Origin: Deltaproteobacteria bacterium
Lineage (GTDB): Bacteria; UBA10199; DSSB01
DNA length: 11,315 bases
Reading direction: 5' to 3'
Assembly (NCBI GenBank): GCA_021772695.1
Contig: JAJFLL010000298.1
Coordinates: 1 to 11,315, forward strand
A program made the position numbers and the translations under genes. The notes under the pieces were generated by a model. It was given only the letters and a program-made list of their open reading frames with translations, had not been told where the DNA came from and made no database searches. Positions 1 to 7,016 of the stretch are shown here, in pieces; within the stretch, counting starts at the first letter, position 1, and each line of letters opens with the position of its first letter.

Positions 1-710
1 GCGTGAAAGTGACGAGGTTCTTCAGAGAAGTGAAATACCTTGGCCTTTAACCCTAAGATAGGAATGGATCCAGCATAAATGGCCGACCAGTTTGCAAATG
101 GCCATTTCTTACCGTTCACCGTCACTTCGGCGTCGAAGCGACTAAATAAATCACGGGAGTATTTTCCATTCATTAGCGCTGAGGTGATGGCACGCACCAG
201 GGCATAAGTAGCCTTTTGTGGGGAAGCCTGCCAAGGCCCGCTATAATAGGTTTCCATCCACCGGTAAATGACTCCACAGCCAAAAATAAATCCATACATA
301 TTGTTGATCTGCATGATGTCCATCTCAGTGGATTCAAAGCTGTGACCTTCGTGATATTTATAAATTAAGTGGCTAAGAATTTTTTCGGACTTGCCTTTGA
401 TATTGCAAGCGTTCGCCAGGGAGTTCATGGTGCCCCCTCGCAAAAAGGTAATCTTTGGCAAGGGCTTTTCACCATAGACTTCGATGAAATGACTCAGGGT
501 CACATGGGTGGTTCCATCCCCGCCGCCGATAGCCAAGATGTCTACGTCCCGAGTCTTGAATTCTTCAGCCACCCGTCTGAGATCGTGTAAATCTTCCGTG
601 GCCGAGTAACTGCCCTGATCGCCCACGATAAAGCTGAGGCGCTGTATCTTATCAGGATCTTGCTTAAACATTTTGCCGCGCGGATTGACGACAATGCCGA
701 TTCCACCCAT
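1..710 (-). CDS. Diacylglycerol kinase-family lipid kinase (3' end beyond window)
   Basis: This open frame of 236 codons starts with ATG at 710 and runs off the left edge, so the C-terminus is missing. The N-terminus reads MGGIGIVVNPRGK, the nucleotide-binding start of the DAGK catalytic domain. Around residues 60-70 lies IGGGDGTTHVT, containing the GGDGT signature of this family (DgkB, YegS and BmrU types). Family members phosphorylate diacylglycerol or related lipids with ATP at the membrane; the exact substrate cannot be read here. The start is supported by a purine-rich stretch (AAGAAGGGG) about 4 bases upstream, and the frame has a stop further upstream. It follows kce after 86 bp and may have its own promoter, so it need not belong to the lysine operon. 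Family assignment is firm; substrate is not. Confidence 0.88.
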   Translation of the reverse strand, partial: MGGIGIVVNPRGKMFKQDPDKIQRLSFIVGDQGSYSATEDLHDLRRVAEEFKTRDVDILAIGGGDGTTHVTLSHFIEVYGEKPLPKITFLRGGTMNSLANACNIKGKSEKILSHLIYKYHEGHSFESTEMDIMQINNMYGFIFGCGVIYRWMETYYSGPWQASPQKATYALVRAITSALMNGKYSRDLFSRFDAEVTVNGKKWPFANWSAIYAGSIPILGLKAKVFHFSEEPRHFH

Positions 711-761
711 ACGCCCCTTCTTCCATAGGGATTTAGCCCTGTCTAGTTTTCAATTTATGGC

Positions 762-789
762 ATTTTACTGCAATCTCCCGATCACTCAA
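762..789 (-). promoter_or_regulatory. Possible sigma70-type promoter for the lipid kinase gene
   Basis: On the minus strand a TTGAGT box (784-789) is followed after 16 bp by a TAAAAT box (762-767). The -35 box begins 7 bases after the kce stop, and the -10 box lies about 50 bases before the kinase ATG. Each box matches the consensus at 4-5 of 6 positions, which is common by chance. It would let the lipid kinase be expressed apart from the lysine genes. Confidence 0.3.
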
Positions 790-796
790 GAATTGG

Positions 797-1627
797 TCAA
801 TCAGGTAGCGTCGACGAAATTTTTAATATCTCCCGGGCTTGGGCCGAGCTCGCGATATTTCGGTTTGCCGCCTTCGCCAACTGCACCGCACGTTCCACTA
901 ATTCGGCATTGCTTCGAGCCAGCACTCCTTTGCTTAGATAAATATTATCTTCCAAGCCCACCCTGACATGCCCGCCTTTTTTTATGGCCAGCTGGGCCAT
1001 AGGAAACTGGTGGCGCCCCATAGCGGCCACGGACCAGGTAAACTCCTGAGGAATTCGGCTGACCAAAATTTCCAGATTGGATTCCGACGGCGCCAAGCCG
1101 CCGGGTACTCCCAATACGAGATCAATATGCAAGGGTGCTCCGAGACTGCCCTGCCCTACCATCTGTAGTGCGGTTTCCAGCATGGCCGTATCAAAGACCT
1201 CGACTTCTGGCTTGATGCCCTTTGCAGCCATAGCAGCCGCCAACTGTTCAATAAAAGGTCGGGGATTGAGAAACACCTCATCACCGAAATTGATGGAGCC
1301 CGTGGTCAAAGATGCCATGTCCGGCTCGGCCGCCAGGGGTTCCATCCTAGTCTCAAAACTATCGCCAATGGCGCCACCAGTAGAGACTTGAATAATCACA
1401 TCGCACTTGGCCCGAATCTTTTGGACCACCTCTTGGAAAATATCCTGCCGACAAGTGGGCCGTCCGGATTCATCCCGAACATGCAAATGCACCATGGCAG
1501 CACCCGCTTGGTGAGCAGCAATGGCCGATGCAGCAATTTCGTCAGGACTTAGGGGAAGATAAGGGGTTTGATCACGGGTGAGTTCCGCACCGACCAAGGC
1601 ACAGGTGATGATAATAGGACCAAACAT
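797..1627 (-). CDS. kce: 3-keto-5-aminohexanoate cleavage enzyme (BKACE family)
   Basis: Kce condenses 5-amino-3-oxohexanoate with acetyl-CoA and splits it into 3-aminobutyryl-CoA and acetoacetate, the fourth step of lysine fermentation in the cytoplasm. The 276-residue length is normal for this TIM-barrel, zinc-dependent family (Pfam BKACE, formerly DUF849). Visible family landmarks are HLHVRD with the zinc histidines H47 and H49, STGG at 82-85, PEVEVFD with E143, the AAMGRHQFP segment near 201-209, and GGHVRVGLEDN, where E226 corresponds to the third zinc ligand and R222/D227 to catalytic residues. The only ATG that fits is 1627, 20 bases after the kal stop. No Shine-Dalgarno match is visible before it, so translation probably depends on coupling to kal. 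BKACE enzymes vary in substrate, but the kal, kdd and kam neighbours make Kce the best call. Confidence 0.94.
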   Translation of the reverse strand: MFGPIIITCALVGAELTRDQTPYLPLSPDEIAASAIAAHQAGAAMVHLHVRDESGRPTCRQDIFQEVVQKIRAKCDVIIQVSTGGAIGDSFETRMEPLAAEPDMASLTTGSINFGDEVFLNPRPFIEQLAAAMAAKGIKPEVEVFDTAMLETALQMVGQGSLGAPLHIDLVLGVPGGLAPSESNLEILVSRIPQEFTWSVAAMGRHQFPMAQLAIKKGGHVRVGLEDNIYLSKGVLARSNAELVERAVQLAKAANRNIASSAQAREILKISSTLPD

Positions 1628-1647
1628 ATAATAATTTTATCACGGAT

Positions 1648-2037
1648 TCAGGAATTTTTCACAACACAGGTTCCCTCAGCTTGAGCCACCAATATGGGAT
1701 GTTTCAAGACTTCTCCCAAATCGGACTTGGCGGGATCCTGGCTGCCCGCAATAATTTTATAGGCACTCCAGCGCATCTGCCGAGAGGTGTTTCCTGATTG
1801 GTATAATTCACAGGTAACTTCGAGAATATCACCTGCATAAACGGGGGCCAGAAAGTCGACGGTTTGATAGGCCCGCAGCAAGCCCTCCCGCCCATCATTT
1901 CGGATCAATAATTCGGTGGCAGTATCACCAAACAGTTTGAGTACGTGGGCCCCATCGACGAGACCCCCACCGTAGTGGGCGTCCGAGGCGCTGATCCTGA
2001 TTCGATGTGTGACTTTATTTGCCACTGGTGCTGCCAT
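1648..2037 (-). CDS. kal: 3-aminobutyryl-CoA ammonia-lyase (hotdog fold)
   Basis: Kal removes ammonia from L-3-aminobutyryl-CoA to give crotonyl-CoA, the step after Kce. The protein is a single hotdog domain. It carries the typical Kal block: ASDAHYGGGLVDGA near the N-terminus, then LFGDTATELLIRNDG and YQTVDFLAPVYAGD. The ATG at 2037 gives 129 residues, the usual family length. An in-frame TTG at 2058 would add seven residues (MRTISFG) that look foreign to the family. Neither start has a clear Shine-Dalgarno sequence, so the start is uncertain by 21 bases. The gene lies 20 bp before kce and about 95 bp after the exported redoxin gene. A generic acyl-CoA thioesterase is the alternative for a hotdog protein, but the DAHY/LVDGA pattern and the kce neighbour argue for Kal. 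Confidence 0.9.
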   Translation of the reverse strand: MAAPVANKVTHRIRISASDAHYGGGLVDGAHVLKLFGDTATELLIRNDGREGLLRAYQTVDFLAPVYAGDILEVTCELYQSGNTSRQMRWSAYKIIAGSQDPAKSDLGEVLKHPILVAQAEGTCVVKNS

Positions 2038-2125
2038 CCCAAAGGATATTGTGCGCAATAATAGGGGGCAGTGTAAAGGTTTCTCGCCTTTAGGAGCAAG
2101 ATTCTGTGAGAGGAGCTTCTTTTTG

Positions 2126-2143
2126 GGAAGCCTTAGGGCTTCC
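2126..2143 (-). other. Perfect 7-bp inverted repeat spanning the redoxin stop codon
   Basis: The minus strand reads GGAAGCC, CTAA, GGCTTCC: a 7-bp GC-rich stem with a 4-base loop. The redoxin stop codon TAA (2133-2135) lies in the loop. The bases that follow on the minus strand are CAAAAAGAAGC, an A-run and not a U-run, so it is not a standard intrinsic terminator. A second GCTTC at 2115-2119 can pair with the same GAAGC (2127-2131), giving two alternative stems. It may shield the transcript end or attenuate transcription before kal. That role is inference. Confidence 0.45.
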
Positions 2144-2783
2144 TCGCCGCAGTAGCGGCCTGCAACAGCTCTTTAACATCAACCCGTTTTTTATAGTCGG
2201 GATTATAATACCTGTATTGAATAACGCCTTGTTGATTGACGATATAGGCCGCGGGTACCGGCAACAGGTGATGTTTTTTACCGGAATCCAGCTCCAAATC
2301 GATGCCGTACTGATCTTTGTATTTATTAAAAGTGGCATCATCTAAACGAAATGCCAAACCGAAGGCCTGAATCACATCGGCGGGTGCATCAGATAGTAAC
2401 ATATAATTGACCTGGTGTTTTTTCAGGCTTTCACGAATTTTATCAACACTATCGGGACTAATGGCGACGATTTGATACCCCAGTTTTTGCAAAGGCTCTT
2501 CAATAGTTTTTAATGCGCCCAAGTGCTTATTGCAGTAGATGCACCAACCGCCACGATAAAAAATCAATACAGTGGGTTGTTTCTTGATCAAATCTTGCAG
2601 TTTGATGGCTAAACCGTCAGCATTGACCAGACTGAGGTTGGGCACTTTTTCTCCCACCTTTAAAGGCTGCACCTCGGCAGGGTTTTCAGTGATTTTTTTC
2701 TCTGGGGTTGCTGCTTGCAGTGGCACGGAAATTAACGAAACCAATAATACCAAGAAATAAATTTTACTAAATTGTATTTTCAT
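2133..2783 (-). CDS. Exported AhpC/TSA-family thioredoxin-fold protein (peroxiredoxin-like)
   Basis: The first 25 or so residues form a Sec signal peptide: a short basic start (MKIQFSK), a hydrophobic core (YFLVLLVSLISV) and a likely cleavage site after LQAA. The mature part is an AhpC/TSA redoxin domain with FYRGGWCIYC at about residues 76-84. C81 and C84 form a CxxC pair where the thioredoxin or peroxidatic cysteine sits. A second-strand segment (VPAAYIVNQQGVIQYRYYN) carries the expected cis-proline (VPA) and the QGVIQYRY strand. It probably acts as a thiol oxidoreductase or peroxidase outside the cytoplasm. The ATG at 2783 is preferred over the GTG directly before it, because AAAGGTGAT lies 6 bases upstream of the ATG. 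It sits between the TSUP permease and kal in the lysine cluster; no reaction in that pathway requires it. Peroxidase versus disulfide-exchange activity cannot be decided from sequence. Confidence 0.85.
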   Translation of the reverse strand: MKIQFSKIYFLVLLVSLISVPLQAATPEKKITENPAEVQPLKVGEKVPNLSLVNADGLAIKLQDLIKKQPTVLIFYRGGWCIYCNKHLGALKTIEEPLQKLGYQIVAISPDSVDKIRESLKKHQVNYMLLSDAPADVIQAFGLAFRLDDATFNKYKDQYGIDLELDSGKKHHLLPVPAAYIVNQQGVIQYRYYNPDYKKRVDVKELLQAATAARKP

Positions 2784-2833
2784 CACAGGATCACCTTTCT
2801 AAAAATCACACCCCAATACATACACTTCATTCA

Positions 2834-3655
2834 TTATAAAAATTTGCTTAACATATATAAAGCCATCACACCCAAAAAGCCGATATATAATTTTTTTAAA
2901 ATTCCGTCGGAAAATTCATGGGCTCGCTTCGCTCCCCGGGGTGCAAAAAATAGAACTGTAGGGGTGCCCGCTAATAGTGCGGGAATATTGATAAAACCCA
3001 CTGAATATGGGGGCCGCCCGGCAAGCCCCCACCCATCGGCCACCGTTGCCAAGGCTCCTAGGGAGCCAATAAATAAACTCGTTGCCGATGACAAGGCGAT
3101 AGCTCTCTTTAATGGGTAATGAGAAAATTTAAAAAATGGCACGGTGAAGGTGCCCCCGCCTATTCCCAACAATAAGGATAAAGACCCGACAAAAAATCCC
3201 GCTACACTTTGCATCAATACACTTGGACATCCCGCATGGCCTGCCGGAGGCGGTTTTTGCCAGACCCCGTACGCGGTCGCTGCAAATAAATAGACGGTAA
3301 AAATGATTTTTAAACCACGGGTTGGAATAAAATTAAATAGAATAGCCGCGGCAATGACTCCTACAATCACTGGAGGAACCCATGACTTTAACAGCCCAAT
3401 TTCTAGATTTCCCAACTGATACTGTTTCGCTGATGCCGCTATGGCGCCGGGAACGATAAGGGCGAGGCTGGTACCCACGGCCATATGCATAACCACCGAA
3501 TCGGAGGCATGGACATAGGGCAGTAAAGTCAAAAGGGCCGGGACCATCACCACTCCACCGCCGATACCAAATAGGCCGGCCGAATAACCGGCAAAGACAC
3601 CAATAAAACAAATGACAGGAAGGATCCAAACGTAGGATGAATTCAAAAATTCCAT
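2834..3655 (-). CDS. TSUP (TauE/SafE) family membrane permease
   Basis: This 273-residue protein is almost entirely hydrophobic segments, about eight predicted membrane helices. It has the internal duplication of the TauE/SafE family: a GIGGG motif at residues 30-34 (FGIGGGVVMVP) and another at 164-168 (LGIGGGTFTVPFF). TSUP proteins move small anions such as sulfite, sulfonates and organosulfur acids across the inner membrane, and one member is linked to 2-oxoacid or acetate-like anions; the substrate here is unknown. Its ATG overlaps the kamE stop as TAATG and no Shine-Dalgarno sequence precedes it, so translation is likely coupled to kamE. That tight link suggests co-production with the aminomutase, perhaps to move an acidic product such as acetoacetate or a sulfur anion. 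The substrate link is inference. Confidence 0.87.
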   Translation of the reverse strand: MEFLNSSYVWILPVICFIGVFAGYSAGLFGIGGGVVMVPALLTLLPYVHASDSVVMHMAVGTSLALIVPGAIAASAKQYQLGNLEIGLLKSWVPPVIVGVIAAAILFNFIPTRGLKIIFTVYLFAATAYGVWQKPPPAGHAGCPSVLMQSVAGFFVGSLSLLLGIGGGTFTVPFFKFSHYPLKRAIALSSATSLFIGSLGALATVADGWGLAGRPPYSVGFINIPALLAGTPTVLFFAPRGAKRAHEFSDGILKKLYIGFLGVMALYMLSKFL

Positions 3656-4461
3656 TAAGACACGTTTCGTCGTGCGTATTCTTGAACGATAAAACTGGCC
3701 ACTTCGCTGGGTAGCGTTCCATGTCCAAAACCGGCATCAAATCCGACTTTTAGGGCTTGAGCATGATTTAAACGGGGGCCGCCCACGATTTTTATCAATG
3801 ATTTTTTAAGACCCTTTTCTTTGGCAAGGGCAGCACCCAATACTTTTAATTCTTCAATATGTTTATCTCGTTGGGAGACGACTTTGCTGACCAAGATAAC
3901 ATCGGCGTTTAATCTCACAGCTCGGGCAAGAAGTTCCTCATGACTAACCTGAGATCGTAAATTAATGGTTTTGAAACAATCGTAACGTTCCAAGCCGAAA
4001 TCTCCCATATAGCCCTTCATGTTCATAATGGCATCAAGTCCTACAGTATGGGCATCGGTACCCGTTGTGGCACCGACTATGGTAATCTTCCTTTTAATAT
4101 TTTTTCTGGCGAATTCGACCACTTCATCTAAATTCATCTTTTCATAGTCGGCTTTAGGAACCTTGACCTTGGTAATATCAAAAGCGTGCTTGGCGTGGCC
4201 GTAAACTACGAAATAGCTTAAGTTGTTACCAATCCCTTCCATATGGGCGATTAAGACATCTTTGAGTCCCAGCTTTTCAATGTACCGTTTGGCCCCCTCT
4301 TTGGCCTCCGGAGACGGAGCAACGGGAAGTGTAAAGCTCATTTGCAAGGCACCATCACCCAAAATATCTCCGTATGGCATGACCCTTTTTGGATTATTGA
4401 CACCTGGTTCCGAACTATAGTCTCGACCGGCCTTTTTGGTAAAAATATCGAACAAACTCAT
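3655..4461 (-). CDS. kamE: Lysine 5,6-aminomutase beta subunit, cobalamin-binding
   Basis: KamE forms lysine 5,6-aminomutase with KamD and moves the terminal amino group of beta-lysine (or D-lysine) to C5, using adenosylcobalamin and PLP. It has 268 residues, normal for the family. The Rossmann-type B12 domain shows TTGTDAHTVGLDAI with D136-x-H138-x-x-G141, where H138 is the lower axial cobalt ligand. Eleven residues on, in NMKGYMGDFGLERY, K149 matches the lysine that holds PLP as a Schiff base in the resting enzyme (His133 and Lys144 in the Clostridium sticklandii protein have the same spacing). Later blocks LVSKVVSQRDKHIEEL and IVGGPRLNHAQA complete the B12 domain. The ATG overlaps the kamD stop as ATGA, with GATGAGGA about 8 bases upstream as a good ribosome site. 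The TSUP gene follows with a TAATG overlap. Confidence 0.96.
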   Translation of the reverse strand: MSLFDIFTKKAGRDYSSEPGVNNPKRVMPYGDILGDGALQMSFTLPVAPSPEAKEGAKRYIEKLGLKDVLIAHMEGIGNNLSYFVVYGHAKHAFDITKVKVPKADYEKMNLDEVVEFARKNIKRKITIVGATTGTDAHTVGLDAIMNMKGYMGDFGLERYDCFKTINLRSQVSHEELLARAVRLNADVILVSKVVSQRDKHIEELKVLGAALAKEKGLKKSLIKIVGGPRLNHAQALKVGFDAGFGHGTLPSEVASFIVQEYARRNVS

Positions 4462-7016
4462 GGCTTGGGTTCCTCATCGTTGGACGGATCTTTTTTGTCT
4501 TCTGCGCCTGCCGGTTGTGCATCGGGTTGTATTTTCAACTGCCTTCGCGGCAAAGGTTGGTAGGAGGCAGGTTTTTCAACGGGGGTCGCAGCAGGTTTTG
4601 GTGGAGCAAGTTCCGTTTCGACCTTTAGCCCCCGTCGAGGAATCGATTTTTCCGCATTGGGTTCTGCTAGTGGGCGACGGGGCATGGAACGCGGTTTTGA
4701 CGGGGGCTGAGGAACAGCAGGTTCGTCGTTAGGGAAAACCTTTTGAGTAGTCTCTGGATCAGAAAGATCGGGGGTTTTTTCGGAACTAAGCGGCCTTCTC
4801 TGGGGAGCTTTGGATACCGAAGATCCGTTTTCTTTTTTGAGAATTTCTTGATGAAACTGTCTTTGCAAATCGGCCTCGGATAATTCTCGATTGGACCGTG
4901 GTTTTTCCGGGGCGCGCCCCTTTTTATAACCGTTTTCTCGAGCACCGTTGCGTGGGGGCCTGGACCCACTATCGCCCCTACCCGGACGTGGGCCCCGTGG
5001 TACTGGATCTGGACCAACCGATCTCGGCGTGCGCGGTGCGGCTTGGCTTCCACTGTTTCGAGGTGATCTCGATGCCGTATCTGAACTGTCACTTCGTGGG
5101 GACCTTTGTGAAGTTTCCCCATCATTATTACGATTACGCGGCTGTCTCGGCAAGGCATCGGAACTTCCCTCACGAGGTGGTCTAGGTGCGACCTCGGAAC
5201 CTCGGGTACGAGGTTGCCTGGGCGCAGCATCTTCCCCACCGTTTCGAGCGTTAGGACGAGGCACATCTGAATTTCCGGGCCTGGACCGGGCCGGCCGTTT
5301 ATCTCGCGTTGCATTACGGTTACGATCGTGACGGGCCCTTGTACTCGATTTACGATCTCCCAACCGGGTGGACCGTCGAGGATCCCCACTGCCGCGCCTC
5401 CGTTCACGATTTCCTTTGCGTAGACCATCACTTTCATCCCGAATCGCCCTGGGAGTGAGGTATCCTTGTAAAGGAGTAAAGTAATCTCGGTCTTTGTGAA
5501 ATACTCCTTCGATGCCTTTACCGCCCCGTTGGGATCGGCGAACATTAGCAAAGGCGCCCTCTTCGATACCACGCAACATTCCGCGCATCCGTAATTTTTT
5601 GAGTAGTCTAATACCGTCGTCCAAAACTTGACGGGCACGCCTGGCTATCTTGCCATTGGGTTGAAAATAAATTTCATCCTTGGCATTTTTCGCACCGTTA
5701 AAAATATATTTTGCATTTTTAAGGGATAAATATCGGTCTTGCACATAGGGGTTATGAATCGCCTCTGTATGCATACCTAATAATTGAATGGTTTGGCCCG
5801 TAATAGCACCCGCTAGATTGAACATGCCGTCATAAAGATAGCTAAAAAAGATATCTCCGTCTTTGTGCTTAGTGGGAGGCATGAATTTAATGGGGGCCCG
5901 GGGAAACAATTCACGCACCAATTGGGCCTGGGCCCACTCGTATAAAATAGAGTCTTCGATATTGGGATCCATCTCGAAGGCATGACCCAAGGCTAAATTA
6001 TTGTCACCGATGCCTGCACGTTTGGCAAAGGCCTGATTGACGAAATGACTCGCAAGAACCTGAAACCAGTACTTAAAGGATTCCGCGGTAGTTAAATAAT
6101 TGTCTTCTCCGGTTTGGATGGTGATGCCGGACAAAGCACAAATCCGCCTAGAGAAGAATTGATCCACAAAATTTCGTTGCATATTGATGTCGCGAAATAA
6201 AATACCGTACATGGCGTCATTCAATAAATAATCAACACCTTCTAAGGCACCCAAGACGGCTATTTCAGGCATACATAGGCCGGAGGAATAATTACAAAGC
6301 CCGACTCGACGTTTGTATTTTTTTTCCGACTCGTCCAGAGCCTCCCGCATCAATCGAAAATTTTCTTGGGTGGCAAAAGTACCCCCGAAGCCTTCCGTGG
6401 TCTCTCCTTCAGGAACGTAATCCAGCAGGCTCTGGGCAGTAGATCTAATGACCGCTATAATATCTGCGCCCATTTGCACGGCAGCCTGAGCCTGACGCAC
6501 ATCTTCATGTATATTTCCCGTAGCGACGATGACGTATTTCAAGGGTTGGGAGGGTCGATGCCAATCAGGGCGTCGGCTTTTATTTTCTCGATTTTGCCTA
6601 AGCCGATCCAATTGGGGCTGCATTAACCGGCCACAAGCCCGATCGATCTCATCCTTAGATTTCGACCCCAAATCGTCTAATTTGATTTTTCCCGAGATAA
6701 TGCCCCTTGCCAAGGCATTGCTATCTAAATTGGGTTGATGAGCGGCGGCGAGTCCCAACCAATAACCGGCACCCAAGGCCAGTTTTTTTTGCCCCATGGC
6801 ATCGGCCAATGCATTGACCAAGGGGATACGGCCTTGGGGGGCATCTCCCTTTGGCTTTAGATCTGCAGGGCCCGAAACTCCCATGAGGCGCAGCACACTG
6901 CGTTCAATGGAATCGGTGGTGTGTCGATCAATAAAATGTTGAACAGGGGTAACAATTTGCTCGGCAAGTCGTTTTGCGTAATCGACCTTGTCGCGATCAA
7001 GACTAAGCTTGCTCAT
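4458..7016 (-). CDS. kamD: Lysine 5,6-aminomutase alpha subunit with a 325-residue Arg/Pro-rich C-terminal extension
   Basis: Residues 1 to about 527 are a full KamD core, the PLP-binding TIM barrel that partners KamE. Recognisable blocks are LVNALADAMGQKKLALGAGY (66-85), ATGNIHEDVRQAQ (165-177), IRSTAQSLLDYVPEGETTEG (190-209), NYSSGLCMPE (242-251) and AKRAGIGDNNLALGHAFEMD. Known KamD proteins stop near here (about 510-530 residues). This one continues in frame to 852 with no stop or visible frameshift. The extension is poor in hydrophobic residues and rich in Arg, Pro and Ser. It has three parts: a basic segment with 12-residue repeats (about 528-707), a short amphipathic helix candidate (SNRELSEADLQRQF, about 708-735), and a Pro-rich segment with four P/Q-R-R-x-L motifs and an acidic end (AEDKKDPSNDEEPKP). 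It is very likely disordered. The gene starts a new block after a 213-bp gap; ribosome site (ATAGG) is weak. Its stop overlaps kamE as ATGA, so core and tail are both read before kamE. Core function is firm; tail function is unknown. Confidence 0.94.
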   Translation of the reverse strand: MSKLSLDRDKVDYAKRLAEQIVTPVQHFIDRHTTDSIERSVLRLMGVSGPADLKPKGDAPQGRIPLVNALADAMGQKKLALGAGYWLGLAAAHQPNLDSNALARGIISGKIKLDDLGSKSKDEIDRACGRLMQPQLDRLRQNRENKSRRPDWHRPSQPLKYVIVATGNIHEDVRQAQAAVQMGADIIAVIRSTAQSLLDYVPEGETTEGFGGTFATQENFRLMREALDESEKKYKRRVGLCNYSSGLCMPEIAVLGALEGVDYLLNDAMYGILFRDINMQRNFVDQFFSRRICALSGITIQTGEDNYLTTAESFKYWFQVLASHFVNQAFAKRAGIGDNNLALGHAFEMDPNIEDSILYEWAQAQLVRELFPRAPIKFMPPTKHKDGDIFFSYLYDGMFNLAGAITGQTIQLLGMHTEAIHNPYVQDRYLSLKNAKYIFNGAKNAKDEIYFQPNGKIARRARQVLDDGIRLLKKLRMRGMLRGIEEGAFANVRRSQRGGKGIEGVFHKDRDYFTPLQGYLTPRAIRDESDGLRKGNRERRRGSGDPRRSTRLGDRKSSTRARHDRNRNATRDKRPARSRPGNSDVPRPNARNGGEDAAPRQPRTRGSEVAPRPPREGSSDALPRQPRNRNNDGETSQRSPRSDSSDTASRSPRNSGSQAAPRTPRSVGPDPVPRGPRPGRGDSGSRPPRNGARENGYKKGRAPEKPRSNRELSEADLQRQFHQEILKKENGSSVSKAPQRRPLSSEKTPDLSDPETTQKVFPNDEPAVPQPPSKPRSMPRRPLAEPNAEKSIPRRGLKVETELAPPKPAATPVEKPASYQPLPRRQLKIQPDAQPAGAEDKKDPSNDEEPKP
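4536..4805 (-). repeat. Four spaced P/Q-R-R-x-L motifs in the KamD tail
   Basis: Within the distal KamD tail the motif recurs as QRRPL (residues 739-743), PRRPL (779-783), PRRGL (793-797) and PRRQL (823-827). The spacing is irregular (40, 14 and 30 residues). The linkers are Pro/Glu/Lys-rich with no predicted fold. The regular motif and the variable linkers look like short linear binding motifs shown in several copies. No binding partner can be named from sequence. Confidence 0.7.
4932..5225 (-). repeat. Eight-copy 12-residue (36-bp) tandem repeat in the KamD tail
   Basis: Residues 598-695 divide into eight units starting at 598, 610, 622, 636, 648, 660, 672 and 684. All units are 12 residues except the third, which is 14. 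Each has R-x-P-R near its start, usually preceded by P or S (APRQPR, APRPPR, LPRQPR, SQRSPR, ASRSPR, APRTPR, VPRGPR, GSRPPR), then a Ser/Gly/Asp-rich stretch. A degenerate copy (VPRPNA) starts at 585 and perhaps another at 573. At DNA level the copies differ at most third positions, and Arg uses AGG, AGA, CGC, CGG, CGT and CGA. They are therefore old protein-level repeats, not a recent DNA expansion. Confidence 0.82.

Noticed and set aside
2059..2110. TTTACA and TACACT boxes before kal as a promoter
   Set aside because: The spacings and matches are poor and the region overlaps the possible TTG start of kal, so it is not supportable.
2834..3740. A 135-codon minus-strand frame over the start of the TSUP gene and the end of kamE
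   Set aside because: It overlaps two well-identified genes in another frame and has no domain signal.
4909..4920. 12-bp palindrome GGGGCGCGCCCC in the KamD tail
   Set aside because: It falls in Gly/Arg/Ala-coding sequence (KGRAP) and is explained by codon choice; nothing around it suggests a binding site.
4898..5331. Plus-strand open frames across the KamD tail
   Set aside because: They are antisense to the kamD repeats, match no recognisable protein and follow from the same codon composition.
4667..5638. A 323-codon open frame on the minus strand overlapping the KamD tail in another frame
   Set aside because: The same strand is used by kamD, whose repeats are kept at protein level. The alternative product shows no domain, is mixed in composition, and starts inside the conserved KamD core. 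Arg- and Pro-rich coding leaves few stops in other frames. Ribosome profiling in this frame would overturn this.
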